64,000 bases of DNA from Pascua guehoae (lineage: Eukaryota > Basidiomycota > Tremellomycetes > Trichosporonales > Trichosporonaceae). The notes below the pieces were generated by a model, which ran no database searches, was not told where the DNA came from, and worked only from the letters and a program-made list of their open reading frames with translations. The translations under genes were made by a program, and so were the position numbers. Where the stretch lies: assembly GCA_001600415.1 (NCBI GenBank), contig BCJX01000009.1:82282-146281 (forward strand), read 5' to 3'. This document shows positions 11,372 to 22,890 of this stretch, piece by piece. Within the stretch, counting starts at the first letter, position 1, and each line of letters begins with the position of its first letter.

Positions 11372-13009
11372 ATGCCACCCCGACGCTCCCAGCCCCAACC
11401 CCGCCCCCACTCGGACTCGGACTCGGACTCTGCCGCCGGCGGCGAGATGAGCGCGGCCGTGAGCTAACCCCCCTTTCTGCGCTGACGGCAGGAACTAGAA
11501 GCGTGCGGGGGGCAGGTGGCCCGCCTCGCCCTCTTCCACGAGTATGCGCATAATCCCCTCAAGCGCGAGACGATCGTCAAACACGGTCAGTTACCGGCTT
11601 CCTGTCGAATCAAGCAACTGACCCGCAGTGATTCCCAAGACGCCGCGCATGTTCAACCTCGTGTTTGAGCGCGCCCAGCACCGCCTCCGCCAGACGTTTG
11701 GCATGGAGCTCGTCGAGCTCCGCATGCGGCACAAGGAGGACACGGCGCCGACGCAGACGCAGCGCAAGGGAAAGGGCAGGGAGAGGGAGGGCGAGGGAGG
11801 TGAGGACGGGGGTGAGACGCAGACGCAGCGCAAGACTGGTGGGTGGCTGGTCTGCTCTCAGTTCACCCATTGCTTTTTCCTTCCTTGCTTCCTTACATGC
11901 TTCCTTTGTCTCTTCCCTTGTCTCTTTCTTCCTCCCTTCCTCCCTTCCTCCCTTCCTTCCTTCGTTCTTTATTTATTCCTTCCTTCCTCCTTTCCTTTGT
12001 CTCTTCCTTCCTTTGTTCCTGCCTTCCTTCCTTCTTTCTTTCTTTCCATCCTTACTCCCCCTTCTTACCTTTCTTCATTTTACGTCTCCTTTTCCGTGTT
12101 CCATTTACTACGTTCCTCCCTTACTTCACACGCGCATTATGCCATTCTCCGCCTGCCTCTTCCCCCTCCCCCTCGTCTCCCTTCCCTTTCCTCCCTCCCA
12201 CACCCTCGCTTACACCAGTCGGACGGCGCGCCTACATTCTCCGCTCGACACTCGACCCCGCCTTGCGCGCAGCAATGGCCATCCCCGCCCCTCTCCCGCT
12301 CGTGGACGCGGACGACCGGGCGTACGCGGCCGAGCTGGAACACGACTCTGGCGCGCTTGTGCGCTGGGAAAAGGCCGACGGCGGTGCAGGAGGTGCCCTG
12401 GGTCTCTTGGGCATCCGGACAGTCATCCTCTGCCTCATCCTGTGTCTCGGGCGGACCGTGAGCGATGGTGCGTTGCACGTCGTCAGCTAGGAACCACGCA
12501 TCACCAGCTGACGCCTCAGAGCAACTCCACTCGTTCCTCGTGCGCCTCAACCTCCGCGGGGACACGCCACTGCCGTACACGGGCGAGGACACGCACGAGC
12601 CCCAGCTCACGCTCGACAAGTATCTCGACCTCCTCGCAAAGCAAAATTATCTCGAAAAGGTGAGCTGCGGAGCTGAGGCGGCAGCTGACGATCAGAACAA
12701 GCTGCCCGTGCGCCCCGGCGAGCCAGCAAAGTACGAGTGGCGGTGGGGCGCGCGCGAGGCCGAGTTTAGCGAGCAGGATGCGGCCGAGTTTATTGAAAGA
12801 ATGTGAGTCGGCCTCTCGGGCAACGTTAGCCATGGAAGGGGTACGTAACAGCTGTGGCTAACGATAGATTCCTTGGCGACGTGGAAAGCGAGAGCGAAGA
12901 GGAAGACGACCGGGGGCGCGATAACGAGCGCGAGAGCCGCGACAAGAAGCGCCGGCGGATACGCACAAACCTCGAAAAGGCGGCCGGTGGGCCGCTGCAG
13001 GGGGTCTAG
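11372..13009 (+). CDS. NSE3: SMC5/6 complex subunit Nse3 (MAGE-domain protein)
   Basis: MAGE-homology subunit of the SMC5/6 DNA-repair complex; partners Nse1 (RING) and the kleisin Nse4. Six exons: 11372-11458, 11492-11585, 11629-11838, 12219-12467, 12520-12802 and 12868-13009, giving 354 residues. Evidence is the MAGE-type pattern: early winged helix ARLALFHEYAHNPLKRETIV, IPKTPRMFNLVFERAQHRLR, then ALGLLGIRTVILCLILCLGR, LHSFLVRLNLRGDT, LDKYLDLLAKQNYLEK and a Trp-rich KYEWRWGAREAEF segment. A charged tail with acidic and basic clusters follows. The first intron is only 33 bp; the third is 380 bp and almost pure pyrimidine. An inserted basic stretch (TQTQRKGKGRERE) sits just before that intron. 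Phases close exactly over 1065 nt. Confidence 0.92.
11872..12062 (+). repeat. CTTCC-type pyrimidine repeat in NSE3 intron 3
   Basis: Degenerate TTCC/CTTT/CCTC tandem tract filling most of the 380-bp third intron of NSE3. It lengthens the polypyrimidine tract far beyond what the other introns have. Confidence 0.8.
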
Positions 13010-13313
13010 CCGGGCTCAATTCGTAGCGGTATGCTGTGGATAAGGGGCAGTGCCGGTCCCTGCTGGCGCCGTCGTCGGCGCGGGCCTTGGGTGGTCATGT
13101 CCTCTCGCTCATCCACTTTGTGTTTATGTAGCTCTCGCGCATCCACCCTGATCTGTACCAGCCATGTCACTCTGCGTGGTCCGAGTTGCCGAGTCTGCCC
13201 CAGAAACACACGGATCAGGACAAGCACCTCTTGCACACCCGCCACTGCACTGCACAAACAGGTATCGGATACATCTACAGGCGACCGCCCGGCCAGCCCT
13301 CTACTTTTGCCCT
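13010..13313. other. Convergent 3' region NSE3 / HAP5
   Basis: About 300 bp between two stop codons facing each other. I see no gene; 3' UTR sequence is expected. Confidence 0.5.
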
Positions 13314-14821
13314 CTATGCAAAACCGTCGCCCTCTGGCTGCACATACTCCGAGTAGAGCTGGTCGTCGCGCCCGTCCTCGTCATAGTGCTCGTACTCTGT
13401 CTCGTCGACCCACTCGTGCCCGCCCTGCCCTTGGCCGTCCCCTCTCTGCGCGCCCTGGGCAATGTTGGCTTGTGTGCTGACATTGCCATTGTTGGCTGCG
13501 CTCGCGACGTTTGCGTTGGCATTGGCGTTTGTCGCATTGTTGGCGGTTGTAGAGGTCGCGCCGCCGTCGTCGCCGTCGCGCGGCACAATGTCAATGAGGA
13601 AATCAAACACGTCGGAAAAGGCAATCGCGGCGGCAACGTCCGACTTTTGGAGCGTGCGCCGCTTGTGGCCCTCGGCGACGAGCCATGCGCGGCATGTTAG
13701 CTCCGAGATGAAGACTGGGGTCAGCGGGGATGGGGGGGGGGGGGGGGGGGAGGTGCCCAGGAGGGGTGAGAGTGAGGAGGGCGCAAGAGGGAGGAGAGCT
13801 GGGACGGGGGAGACGCAGTGGGTGATTCAGTGGTGGGTTGGAATGATTCAGACGAGGTGGCTCAGACAGTGGGCGGGCAAGAGGGAGACGAGGCTTCCAG
13901 AGAAGACGTAGGGCCGCGGGTACGCAAGGAAACATGCGAGAGCTGAAAGGAGCCAGGTGGGGAAGGGAGGGGGGAAGGGGGGGTAGAGAGCGGGAAGGGT
14001 CGAGAGAGGGCTGTAGGAGAGGGGCCAAGAGAGTGGACTGGTTCAGAGAGGCTAGGAGGAGACCAAGAGAGTGACAAGGACAAGGTCAAGAGACGGGAAC
14101 CCAGGAAGGTAGGGACCAGGAAAGCGGCAACTAGGAAGAGGCGGAAACCACGAAGCGGTTGCTCAACTCACTCTCGCACGCTTTGGAAAACATGATCGGG
14201 GCTGCGGGGGTTAGCTTTGTGCTCGCTGCGTCGCGTTCGGAGTCGGGCGCGCTGTATCGGTGCATGTTAGATGGTGGATGGCTTGCTCCATGATACGTGT
14301 GATGGCGACGACTGCGACAGTGTGCCATCACAGACAGCGACTCTGCTGCACTCGTCCTTGGACAAGCACCCCGACGCCGACACGGCGCACCATCACGTCC
14401 ATCAACACGTCGACCCCAACCGCACGCTCTGGGGCAGTAACTGACCCTCTGCACTAATCATCTTTACGTCCTCGTCGCTCTTCATGACCTTTTTGATGCG
14501 TGCGAGGGGCAGATTGTACGTCTTAAAGTCTGGCGTTTCGCGCTCGACGCTGTCCATCTGGCGTGTCCAAAACGACTCGAGAAACTCGTTCAGGTCCTGG
14601 TGCGGGTGGACGAGGGGTCCTGATGCGGGCGGCGCGAGCTGGGCTGCACCTGGGCCCCCTGTGGGGGGTTGTGCGGATGCGGATGCCGACGCCGACGCCG
14701 AGGCCGAGGTGGATGCGAGCGCGCCGGGGGCCGGGGACGAGGTCGCCGAGCCAGACGAGTAGCCGTTGGCCGCAAACGGTTGCGCGTACCCGAGGCCGTC
14801 GGGGAGGTAGTATGGGTTCAT
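13314..14821 (-). CDS. HAP5: CCAAT-binding factor subunit Hap5 (NF-YC, histone fold)
   Basis: Histone-fold subunit of the CCAAT-binding HAP complex, which controls respiratory and iron genes in fungi. Three exons: 14446-14821, 14172-14201 and 13314-13714, giving 268 residues. The join makes the NF-YC signature [40 protein letters not shown], then [20 protein letters not shown] and [20 protein letters not shown]. The middle exon is only 30 nt and encodes PIMFSKACE; without it the histone fold is broken. Upstream is a Ser/Ala repeat region. The C-terminus is Asn/Ala-rich, then acidic. Introns are 244 and 457 bp; the second is nearly pure pyrimidine on the coding strand. The start is the ATG at MNPYYLPDG, whose upstream frame is Pro-rich and leader-like. 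Confidence 0.96.
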
Positions 14822-15888
14822 CGTGGGCGTGGGAGGCGGACGGGGGTGGGGGATGGGGGATGGGGGATGGGGGACGGGTGGGATGGATGCCGGGCGGGGG
14901 TGGGTTACCAGCACGAGACGCGATCGCGGGGTCGGATCAGTGTCCGAGGGAGGGCGGCGCGGGGCGGGGCCGCGACGGGGTGGGCAGGCGCGCGCGGGGG
15001 GGGACAAGTAAGGGTCGTAGGCGTCGGTGTGCTGCGTGCAGACGGGTGGTGGATGGAGGGATGGGGTGTGGACGGCGGGACAATGGGGTGTGAGTAATGT
15101 TGACAAAACGGACAACGGTGTGGCTTAGATCATGTTGTTGAACGGTACGGGGGTGATGGTGAAAAAACGGCCGAATCGTGCACCGTACAGTGATCAAGAG
15201 CCAAAAGTCACGGGACCGGTATGCCCACTGCAGATGCTTAACTCCCCCATATACCCCGCGACAAACACCCACCCCGTTATACTGTACATGCATCCCCTCT
15301 CGGCCTCTGGCCCAGTACCTTTGTGCACAATGTCGTTGATGCTGTTGCTTTGGGCCTTGTGCCCATTGTGCCCGTGGTGCCGTGCCCACAGTGCCCATGG
15401 ATGGGTTTCTAGCCCCAAGTTTTGAATTCCTCCGTGCCCGCCCGAACACTCCACCCAGACTGAAAACGAGATTGCCGTAAACGAGGTCCACAACCACGTG
15501 GCTATTACTTTACCACGGTCGTCGTCGGTGGCGAATCCCCTCCACCCAACTCGACTGGGCGTCATGTGTTGTGACCCATCCGACTGACGCGCCACGACGT
15601 CAGTCAGTGCCACCAGCCAAGCCATGCGCAGCGCACCGAGCCTCAGCCTCATCGGGCGCCATCTTCTCTGACAACATTAAAACACCCAGCACGACTGCTG
15701 ACAACCCCCACATTCACACTCACAATCACACTCCGCACTGACACGCACGTTGGCAGCAGCCCAGCGATCCAGCGACCCGACTCTGTCCCCATCCCCATCT
15801 CGCACCTCGCCACTCCGCCAAGCGCCACCTACCCTCACACGCCCTTCGGCCCATACCCCCCCTCGGCCGAACGGCGCACGAGCCCCCG
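14822..15888. promoter_or_regulatory. Divergent promoter region HAP5 / GH5 gene
   Basis: About 1.07 kb. Contains a G-rich repeat block on the plus strand near 14830-14905 (units like GGGGGATGG) in the HAP5 leader, and repeated TGTGCCC/GTGCCCA words around 15330-15400. No gene is recognised. Confidence 0.45.
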
Positions 15889-18257
15889 ATGGGCCTCTTC
15901 GACAAGCTGCGCACCAAGGCGCAAGACATGAGCAGCGGGATGATTCCCGGCGCCGCCCCGCCCATCGCGCAGTACACGTTCCCCGCGGCTCCGGGGCCAA
16001 TGCCGCTCGACGTCGCGGTGCGGCGGTACCGCAAGCAGCGGGGCATCAACCTGGGGTCGTGGTTTACGACCGAGGACTGGCTCGCGACCGAGCTGTACAA
16101 GACGGCTGCGGCGCCGCGGCGCTCCGACTTTGACCTCGCGCGGGCGGGCGCCGAGGCACGCGCGAATATGGAGCGGCACTGGGATTCGTGGATGACCGAG
16201 GAGGATTGGGCGTGGATCAAGGATCGCGGGTTTAATAGTGTGCGGTTGCCGGTGAGTGCGCGGGCGGTCGGGCGTGGGGTGGGGCGTGGGGTGTGAGCCG
16301 GGGTGGGGTGTAACGTGGGGNNNNNNNNNNNNNNNNNNNNNNNNNNNNNNNNNNNNNNNNNNNNNNNNNNNNNNNNNNNNNNNNNNNNNNNNNNNNNNNN
16401 NNNNNNNNNNNNNNNNNNNNNNNNNNNNNNNNNNNNNNNNNNNNNNNNNNNNNNNNNNNNNNNNNNNNNNNNNNNNNNNNNNNGGGGTGCATGGGGGCGG
16501 GGTAGTGATGAGAGCGAGATGTGGTGACGTGGGGGCCGACGTATGTGACGTGGGGTTGCGGGGTCACACTTGCTGCTCTTTGCTGCCAGCTGCTTTGCAA
16601 TGCCGACAGTAACGTGAGGCAGACGCAAAGTCGACGCCCAAGTCGGTGCAGAGCAGGACTACTGGGCCATCGCCCAATGAGCAAAGTGGACAGTAATGTG
16701 GCAAGTTGGAGAATTGAGATCGCGAGGAGAGCGGGGCTCTGTCAGCTGGTTATGCCCATGGTACTGGCCGTACTGGCACCGAGGTACATACATCGCAGGG
16801 CGTAGCCAATAGAACAAGAGGTCCATCCCAGCACCCACTAACTATCAGATTGGATACTACCACCTTGCGGGCGTGCTCCCGGACGTTCTCAAAGGCACCG
16901 AGTACGAGCCATACGCGGCAGTGTACGAGGGCGCGTGGCCGCGGATCCTTGCCGCCATTGACAAGGCGGGGCAGTACGGCCTCGGCGTGCTTGTCGACCT
17001 GCATGGTGTGCCTGGCGCACAGAACAGTGATGGTGGGTGGTGTCGATAAGCTCTCAAAAAGTCCTCAGCTGACGACGCAGGCCACTCCGGACTGTCAAAG
17101 GGCAAAATCGGATTCTGGGACCGCAAGAGCAACCTCGAGCGCACGGCGCTGGCGCTGCGCTTCCTTGCGTCGACCTTTGTGTCCAGCCCGACCGTGATCG
17201 GTCTCGAGGTGATGAACGAGCCGGCCAACAACCCGCGCCTGTCGGGATGGTACGACATGACGCTAAACGACCTGCGCACGGTCGCCGGGCCTGATTTCCC
17301 GCTCTATATTTCCGACGCATGGCAGACAGACTATTACGCGGGGTACGCGGGGGCGCGGGACGACTTTGTCGTCGTCGACTACCACCTGTACCGGTGCTTT
17401 ACGCAAGAGGACAAGGCGTGCACGGGCCCGCAGCACGCGCGCCACCTGCGCGAACAGTTTGTGCACCAGGTCGACGACTGGAACCGCAAGACGCACGGGC
17501 AGATTGTCGTCGGCGAGTGGAGCGCGGCGCTCGACGACTCGTGCCTGCCCCACGACACGCCTGCGGGCGAGCGCGACGCACACAAGCGCGAGTTTGTCGC
17601 CGCACAGCTAGACGTGTTTGACCGCATTGCCGGGTACTGGTTCTGGACACTCAAGACGGACCGGCCGTGGGACGCCGGGTGGTCGGCCAAGAATGCCGCC
17701 CAGGCAGAGATTCTCCCGCGCAACGTTGCGAGGGCGAGGTATCGGCACCCCGCGGACGGCGCCAGGGATGGGTCGTGCAATGTCGCTTGTCGTGAGTGTT
17801 GGGAGGGCGGAGGTGTTGGGTGCTCGCACGTGCTACAGGCTGGCTACGCCGGCTGTGCATACAGGGGGAGAGGGGAAGAGGGGAAGAGACGAACGGGACT
17901 ACTCTGTTGCCGCGCTGCCAAGTAAAGAGGACCAACCTATCGACCCTGCTACATGGCCCAACGCCCCAATCCACGTCCCGCACGCTGACTCCAGGCGCAC
18001 ACTGCGACTACTGGTCGCAAAACGGCGCGCACCCCGACCCGCACGCGTTCAGCGCGGGCTTTACGACCGGGTGGGACGACGCGCAGCGCTTCTTCCAGGC
18101 CGGCGACGAGCTCGGCTTTGTCGCCCAGTGGGCCAAGCGGCGCAAGGCCGAGCAGGAGCAGCGCTACGGGCCCCTCGGACCGGGTGCGTGGCAGTGGCAG
18201 CACGGGTTTGAGCAGGGTATCCAGCGGTGTAAGGAGCAGTGCTGGGAGCGGTGCTAG
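15889..18257 (+). CDS. Cytosolic GH5 family exo-beta-1,3-glucanase-like enzyme
   Basis: Glycoside hydrolase family 5 TIM-barrel enzyme of the fungal group related to yeast YBR056W; probable glucan or glucoside hydrolysis inside the cell, as no signal peptide is present. Four exons: 15889-16251, 16849-17032, 17081-17791 and 17995-18257, giving 506 residues. Visible motifs: RGINLGSWFTTEDW near the start, GFNSVRLPIGYYHL, LGVLVDLHGVPGAQN, the acid/base glutamate in GLEVMNEPANN, DYHLYRCF, and the nucleophile glutamate in IVVGEWSAALDD, then GYWFWTLKTD. The C-terminal WSQNGAHPDPHAFSAGF extension is typical of this subgroup. Intron 1 (597 bp) contains a 163-base N gap. The exact substrate cannot be read from sequence. 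Confidence 0.9.
16321..16483. other. Assembly gap in GH5 intron 1
   Basis: A run of 163 N. Both flanks are G-rich simple sequence (GGGGTG-type on the plus strand), so the gap is probably a collapsed G-rich repeat inside the intron. It does not touch coding sequence. Confidence 0.95.
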
Positions 18258-19549
18258 GAGGTGTGTTAGGATGTGAGTTTGGGTGGGTGGGTGAAGATGA
18301 GAGGGAGATGTGGAACCGGTGGTGCAGTCACAGCTATTGGGGATGTTGTGTAGGTGCCAAGGATACAGGCCGGCGTCACATAGAATTGAGACTTTCTTCC
18401 GTAGCGATGCAAACCATTAACTGGTGCTCATCAGACTTTGCGCATCTGGTTTGGGACGTACAGATGCGTTTGGAACACGAGTGTGCCAGTTGGGCCATTC
18501 ACGAACGAGGACAGGTGGTAGAGGCGCACCAAAGGTGACAAAAGGATTATGAGCGGCACAGGGATGTCCAGGCACGCCGTTCTTCTTCTCGGCTGGAATT
18601 ACACAATCTGCAGAGCGAGACAGTGTCATCCTGCACCGCTCACGAGCCCCTTTGTCGTATTCTGTAGGCCTGGGTTGGTCACTGGTTAGTCCTGTCTCGA
18701 ACAGCCACGGCGGCGGATCGGGGACCTGGACCTGGGACGGCTGGCAGCTGGGATCTGGTTCTGGCCCCGCCACGTTGCAAAGGATCGACGCCGCAAAGAC
18801 GAGACTGGACGCGCGTTGCTCGTCACCGCCGCCGAGGGTGCACGGGTGCACGACCCGTACCGCCGTGCTGGAAGTGTGCACAGTCTCGGGCCGTCGCGGA
18901 ATTTGTCCAACACTAGAGAAGAATATGGTGCTGCGCCGTGGTTTGCAGAGTCGACGTCATTTGATGCACTGCCACACGACGATCGCACAGGATTAAGGCA
19001 GGCAGGCCCATTTCGATTCCCATTTCTGTGTGCCGGCATTGTATGTCATTGGGCCTGTTGGCGGTTGGCTTGGCACTCGTCTCTTATTTGCATCCACATC
19101 GGCTAGCTCGGGGGTGGCCGTGGTTGGGTGCACAAACAGGAGCACAGAGCACTGCCCTGGCCGTGTGTTACTGTAGTTCTGTTTGCCCTTAGGGATGGTT
19201 TCCCTGGTTGCGCTGCCAGTGCTTAATCTCTGTGCCTGGGGGGGGATTGCCACACTCAACTGTGCTCGACTTTATCCGCCATCCGCGCCATTCGCCTGGC
19301 AATGACGCCTCGCATTTGACGACAGTCGCAGCACAAGACTCGACCGAGATCCACGGCACAGCACCCTTCCAAGCCATCCATCCAATCCATCCATCCATCC
19401 ATCTCTCCTCTACATAACCCAGACATCCTAATCTTCCCCCCTCTCCACATCCACATCCACCAACACCACCTCAACACAACACAACAGCACCACCAACAAC
19501 GCCACCACAACACAACACCACAACACCACAACACCACACCCCACACGCC
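18258..19549. other. Intergenic region GH5 / annexin
   Basis: About 1.3 kb between two same-strand genes. The first part holds the GH5 3' region. A (CCAT)n tract lies at about 19374-19403, and from 19430 to the annexin ATG the plus strand is a CA/ACC-rich leader without G-rich sequence. No additional gene is recognised. Confidence 0.5.
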
Positions 19550-22059
19550 ATGTACGGCAACAACTACAACCAAGCCTCCTCCTGGTCCCAACCGCAACAG
19601 CAACAGCAATGGGGCCAACAGCCTGCGCAGACCTGGGGCCAGCAACCCGCCCAAACCTGGGGCCAGCAACCCCCGGCCCCGGCGCAGCAGTGGGGCGCGC
19701 CCGCGCAGCCGGCGTCGGGCTTCCAGCCTTCTGCGGGGGGCGCGTACGCCCAGCCCGCCCAGCAAGGGTGGGGCCAGCCCGCCGCGGGCGGGTACGGCGC
19801 GCAGACGTACGGCCAGCCCGCTGGAGGGTACGGCGCACCAGCGGCGGGAGGGTATGGCGCCGGCGCCGGCGCTGCGGGTGGGGCGGGTAGTTATGGCGCA
19901 GCACCAGCGGCGGGCAGTTATGGCGCTGCACCCGCGGCGGGCAGTTATGCCGCTGCACCAGCGGCGGGGGGTTACGGCGCCCCAGCAGCCGGCGGCTACG
20001 GCGCGGCGGCGGGAGGGTACGGCACCCCAGCTGCAGGTGGCTACGGAGCCACCCCCGCCCCCGCCGCAGGAGGTTACGGAGCCACACCCGCGCCCGCAAC
20101 AGGCTATGGCGCGCAGCCCGCCTACGGCGCGACGCCGGCGTATGGCCAGCCAGCCGTACCGCCGCCCAACATGGGGCAGCCCATGTTCCTGGGCGTGGCG
20201 ATCCCGCCGCCCCCGCCGGCGCCGCCGCTGCTGCATTTGCCGAATTATAATCCCCAGTTTGATGCGGATCGGATTCGGAAGGCTACCAAGGTGGGTCTGG
20301 GGTGTGTGTTTGGGGGTGTGTTTTTTGTTGGCAAGGGGAGGGTATGGCTGGGGAGAGGGTGGGGAGAGGGAAGGGGGGGGGGGAGAAGAGAGGAGAGGGG
20401 GATGGGCAACTGTGCCGCAGCGGTGATTGGCCAGCGATGGCCGGACGCGATGTCTAACGCGCTCTCGGTCGCGTAGTCTGAGCTCTGTCCGAGGGCGGTT
20501 CCGCTTTCATCCGCGCGTCCGGCAAGCGGCGATGCCGGGGGCGTTCTTGGAGCCGCCGAGGGAGATGGCGTGGCGATGGCAGACTGCGGTGTGGAGTGCC
20601 GGCGCCGGCGTCGGTGTCCGTCTCCAGGACGCGCCGCATCGCGGGCACGGGAGCCACATCGAGGCTGCCGTGTTCCCGCGCACAGGCATCCGATTCCAGA
20701 CATCGCCACGGTCCGTGCCCGCCCGAGTAACGCCGCCCGAGCACTGGCTACGCCGATGCAACGCCAACAGGTACCCGGGTGACGGTCAGGGGAGCTGGAT
20801 CACTCCGTCGCGACCACGCGAGAAGAGTTGCCGTTGGCGTGTAGATCAAGTCCCGTGGCCTGCGCAGAGAATGCTCGAGGGGCTTTACAAAGACTATACG
20901 GACCAATCGCTAACTCGCAGGGCTTTGGCACGGATGAGCGCACCCTCATCGACACGATGGCGCCGCTCGACGCATTCCAGATTGACCTCCTGTCGCGTAC
21001 CTTTGAGCAGACGGTCGGCCGGCCCCTGAGCACCACGCTCGAAAAGGAGCTCTCGGGATGGTGAGTGTCGATGTGCCTGGCGCGGGCGGGCGTGGTTGTG
21101 CGGCGCGGTGCGATGGTGCTGGTGACGATGGCCGTGCCAGTACCCGCGCACAGACACTGCCGAAGGCTATGACCGGCTTCTGGCTTTCTGGCCCACGGGC
21201 ATACTCTCGCCACACACCCGCGTTCCTCCTCTCGCCACACCGCAAGCTGTTCCCATGACTGACCCCGACCCCAGGTTCCAGTACGTCCTCGTGCTCAAGT
21301 CGTACGGCCCGCTCCAGGGCGACTGCTACCTGCTCAACCGGGCGTGCAAGGGCATGGGCACACACGAAGACTTGCTCAACGAGGTGCTCCTGTGCCGCTC
21401 CAACCAGGAAATCTACCTCTTGAAGGAGTGCTTCCGCCGCATGTACAACAGGGACCTCGTCCAGGTCGTCCGCGGCGAGCTGAGCATGAAGACGGAGCGG
21501 TGAGTGCGAGTTGCTTTAAACCCGCTAACATTGCAGCATGTTCAACATGGCGCTCACAGGCACGCGCGACGAGTCGCCCTACGTCAACGACCAACAGGTG
21601 CAGCAGGACGTCGAGGCGCTGTACCGCGCCGGCCCAGGCAAGGTCGGCACCGACGAGATTGCCATCTGCGGCATTCTGCTGCAGCGCTCCAACGCCCACC
21701 TTGCCGCCATTGCGCGCGCCTTCCCCGCCCGCCACCGCAAGTCGCTGACCGTCATGATCGAGTCGGAATTCTCGGGCCACATGCGCGACGGCTTGTTGCA
21801 CATTGCGGGCTTTGCGGAAAACGACGGCGACGGCGTCTACCGCGACGCAAACCTGCTCGAGGCCGCCATGAAGGGCCTCGGCACAAAGGACGAGCGCCTC
21901 TGCTACCGCCTCGTCCGCATGCACTGGAACCGCCCCCGCTTTGCCGCAGTGAAAAACCAGTACCAGGGCCTGTATCGCAAGAGCCTCCGCCAGCGCGTCG
22001 AGGGCGACACGTCGGGCAACTACAGAAAGGCACTCGTGGGGCTCATTGAGCAGAACTAG
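19550..22059 (+). CDS. Annexin with long Gly/Tyr/Pro/Ala-rich N-terminus
   Basis: Calcium-dependent phospholipid-binding protein. Four exons: 19550-20290, 20921-21060, 21275-21499 and 21537-22059, giving 542 residues. Residues 1 to about 235 are low-complexity: Gln-rich at first, then many GGYGAPAAGGYG-like repeats and a Pro run. The core has four annexin repeats, each with its loop: GFGTDERTLIDTM, CKGMGTHEDLLNEVL, KVGTDEIAICGILL and MKGLGTKDERLCYRLVRMHW. Repeats 1, 2 and 4 keep GxGT; repeat 3 has KVGT. The protein ends shortly after repeat 4 (ALVGLIEQN). Fungal annexins often carry such heads; a role in membrane trafficking or stress is possible but not shown here. Intron 1 is 630 bp and mostly non-repetitive after a G-rich start. 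Confidence 0.95.
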
Positions 22060-22890
22060 GGGGTATGCTTGGATACCGATTAGCGGGGCGGTCGTAGCGG
22101 GGCGATCGGTACCATTCGGCGGTACGGTACATTCTTGTTTGTGCTCGATTTTACGTTTCTCTCTTTATCGTCTTCGCGTCGTTTCGTAGCTTTGGTCACG
22201 ACTTTTATGCGTAGTATACCCTGCGGTTCTCCGTCGGTTCGTAGCCTTGTCCGCGTCTGGTCAATGAATAGTGTCACCTTTGATGGAAGTGTCATCTTTT
22301 ATGAATAGTGTCACCTTTTGCTTGGCCGCACTTTGGATTCCGCATTGGCAGTGTTGTCCGCGTCTGATCAATCAGGAGTATCCCCACTTGTCCAAGAGCA
22401 GGCAGGAGGTTGTGGGCTAGTTGTTGAGTTTGTCGAGTTTCGTCCGCGTCTGTTGTTGAGTTTGTCCAGTTTCGTCCACGTCTGTTCAACAAGTTTCCTT
22501 TGGTCTGTTCAACAAGGTTCGTTCGTTTGGGTCTGTTCAACAGCGTCTGTTCAACAGGTTCGTTGGCGTCTGTTCAACAAGTAGTATCGGTACCTTCCCT
22601 GCCGTGCTCTCGGTTCGTCGCCTTTTCCGGCTCGTTCCATTCGTGCATCTACCTTGCGTGCCCTTGCCTGAGTTCACAGCCGTCACGTCACGAGCAGCAC
22701 GTCCCCTGTTGTCCCGCTCACCCGCCCCCACCACCAACACGCCCTCACACCCCGCCCTCGTCTTTGTCCGGGTGAAAAGTGAATGCATGGCTGTTGTACA
22801 TCGTCATGATACAAGGTCTGCCCGTCAGCACGGGCCCCTGACCCAACCCAACCCCGCGCTAGAACACAAGAACTCACCAAGTCGTCACGC
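22060..22890. other. Convergent 3' region annexin / TOM6
   Basis: About 830 bp between stop codons that face each other. It is more AT-rich than surrounding sequence and holds related CGTCTGTTCAACA words plus repeated AATAGTGTCACCTTT words near 22267-22316. No gene is recognised. Confidence 0.6.
22483..22579 (+). repeat. Five TGTTCAACA palindromes
   Basis: Perfect copies at 22483, 22506, 22534, 22548 and 22571, most preceded by GTC. Each is an inverted repeat (TGTT-C-AACA). Looser relatives precede them from about 22240 (TGGTCAATGA, TGATCAATCA). Confidence 0.85.

Noticed and set aside
11628..12461. 277-codon frame continuing NSE3 exon 3 through the pyrimidine tract
   Set aside because: Read-through of intron 3; the spliced version restores the MAGE-type sequence.
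15726..16628. 300-codon minus-strand frame running through the N gap
   Set aside because: Antisense to GH5 exon 1 and dependent on N bases; not a gene.
22080..22600. A transposon terminal repeat behind the annexin gene
   Set aside because: Short TGTTCAACA copies are all within 100 bp and no paired terminal repeat, target duplication or transposase is visible.
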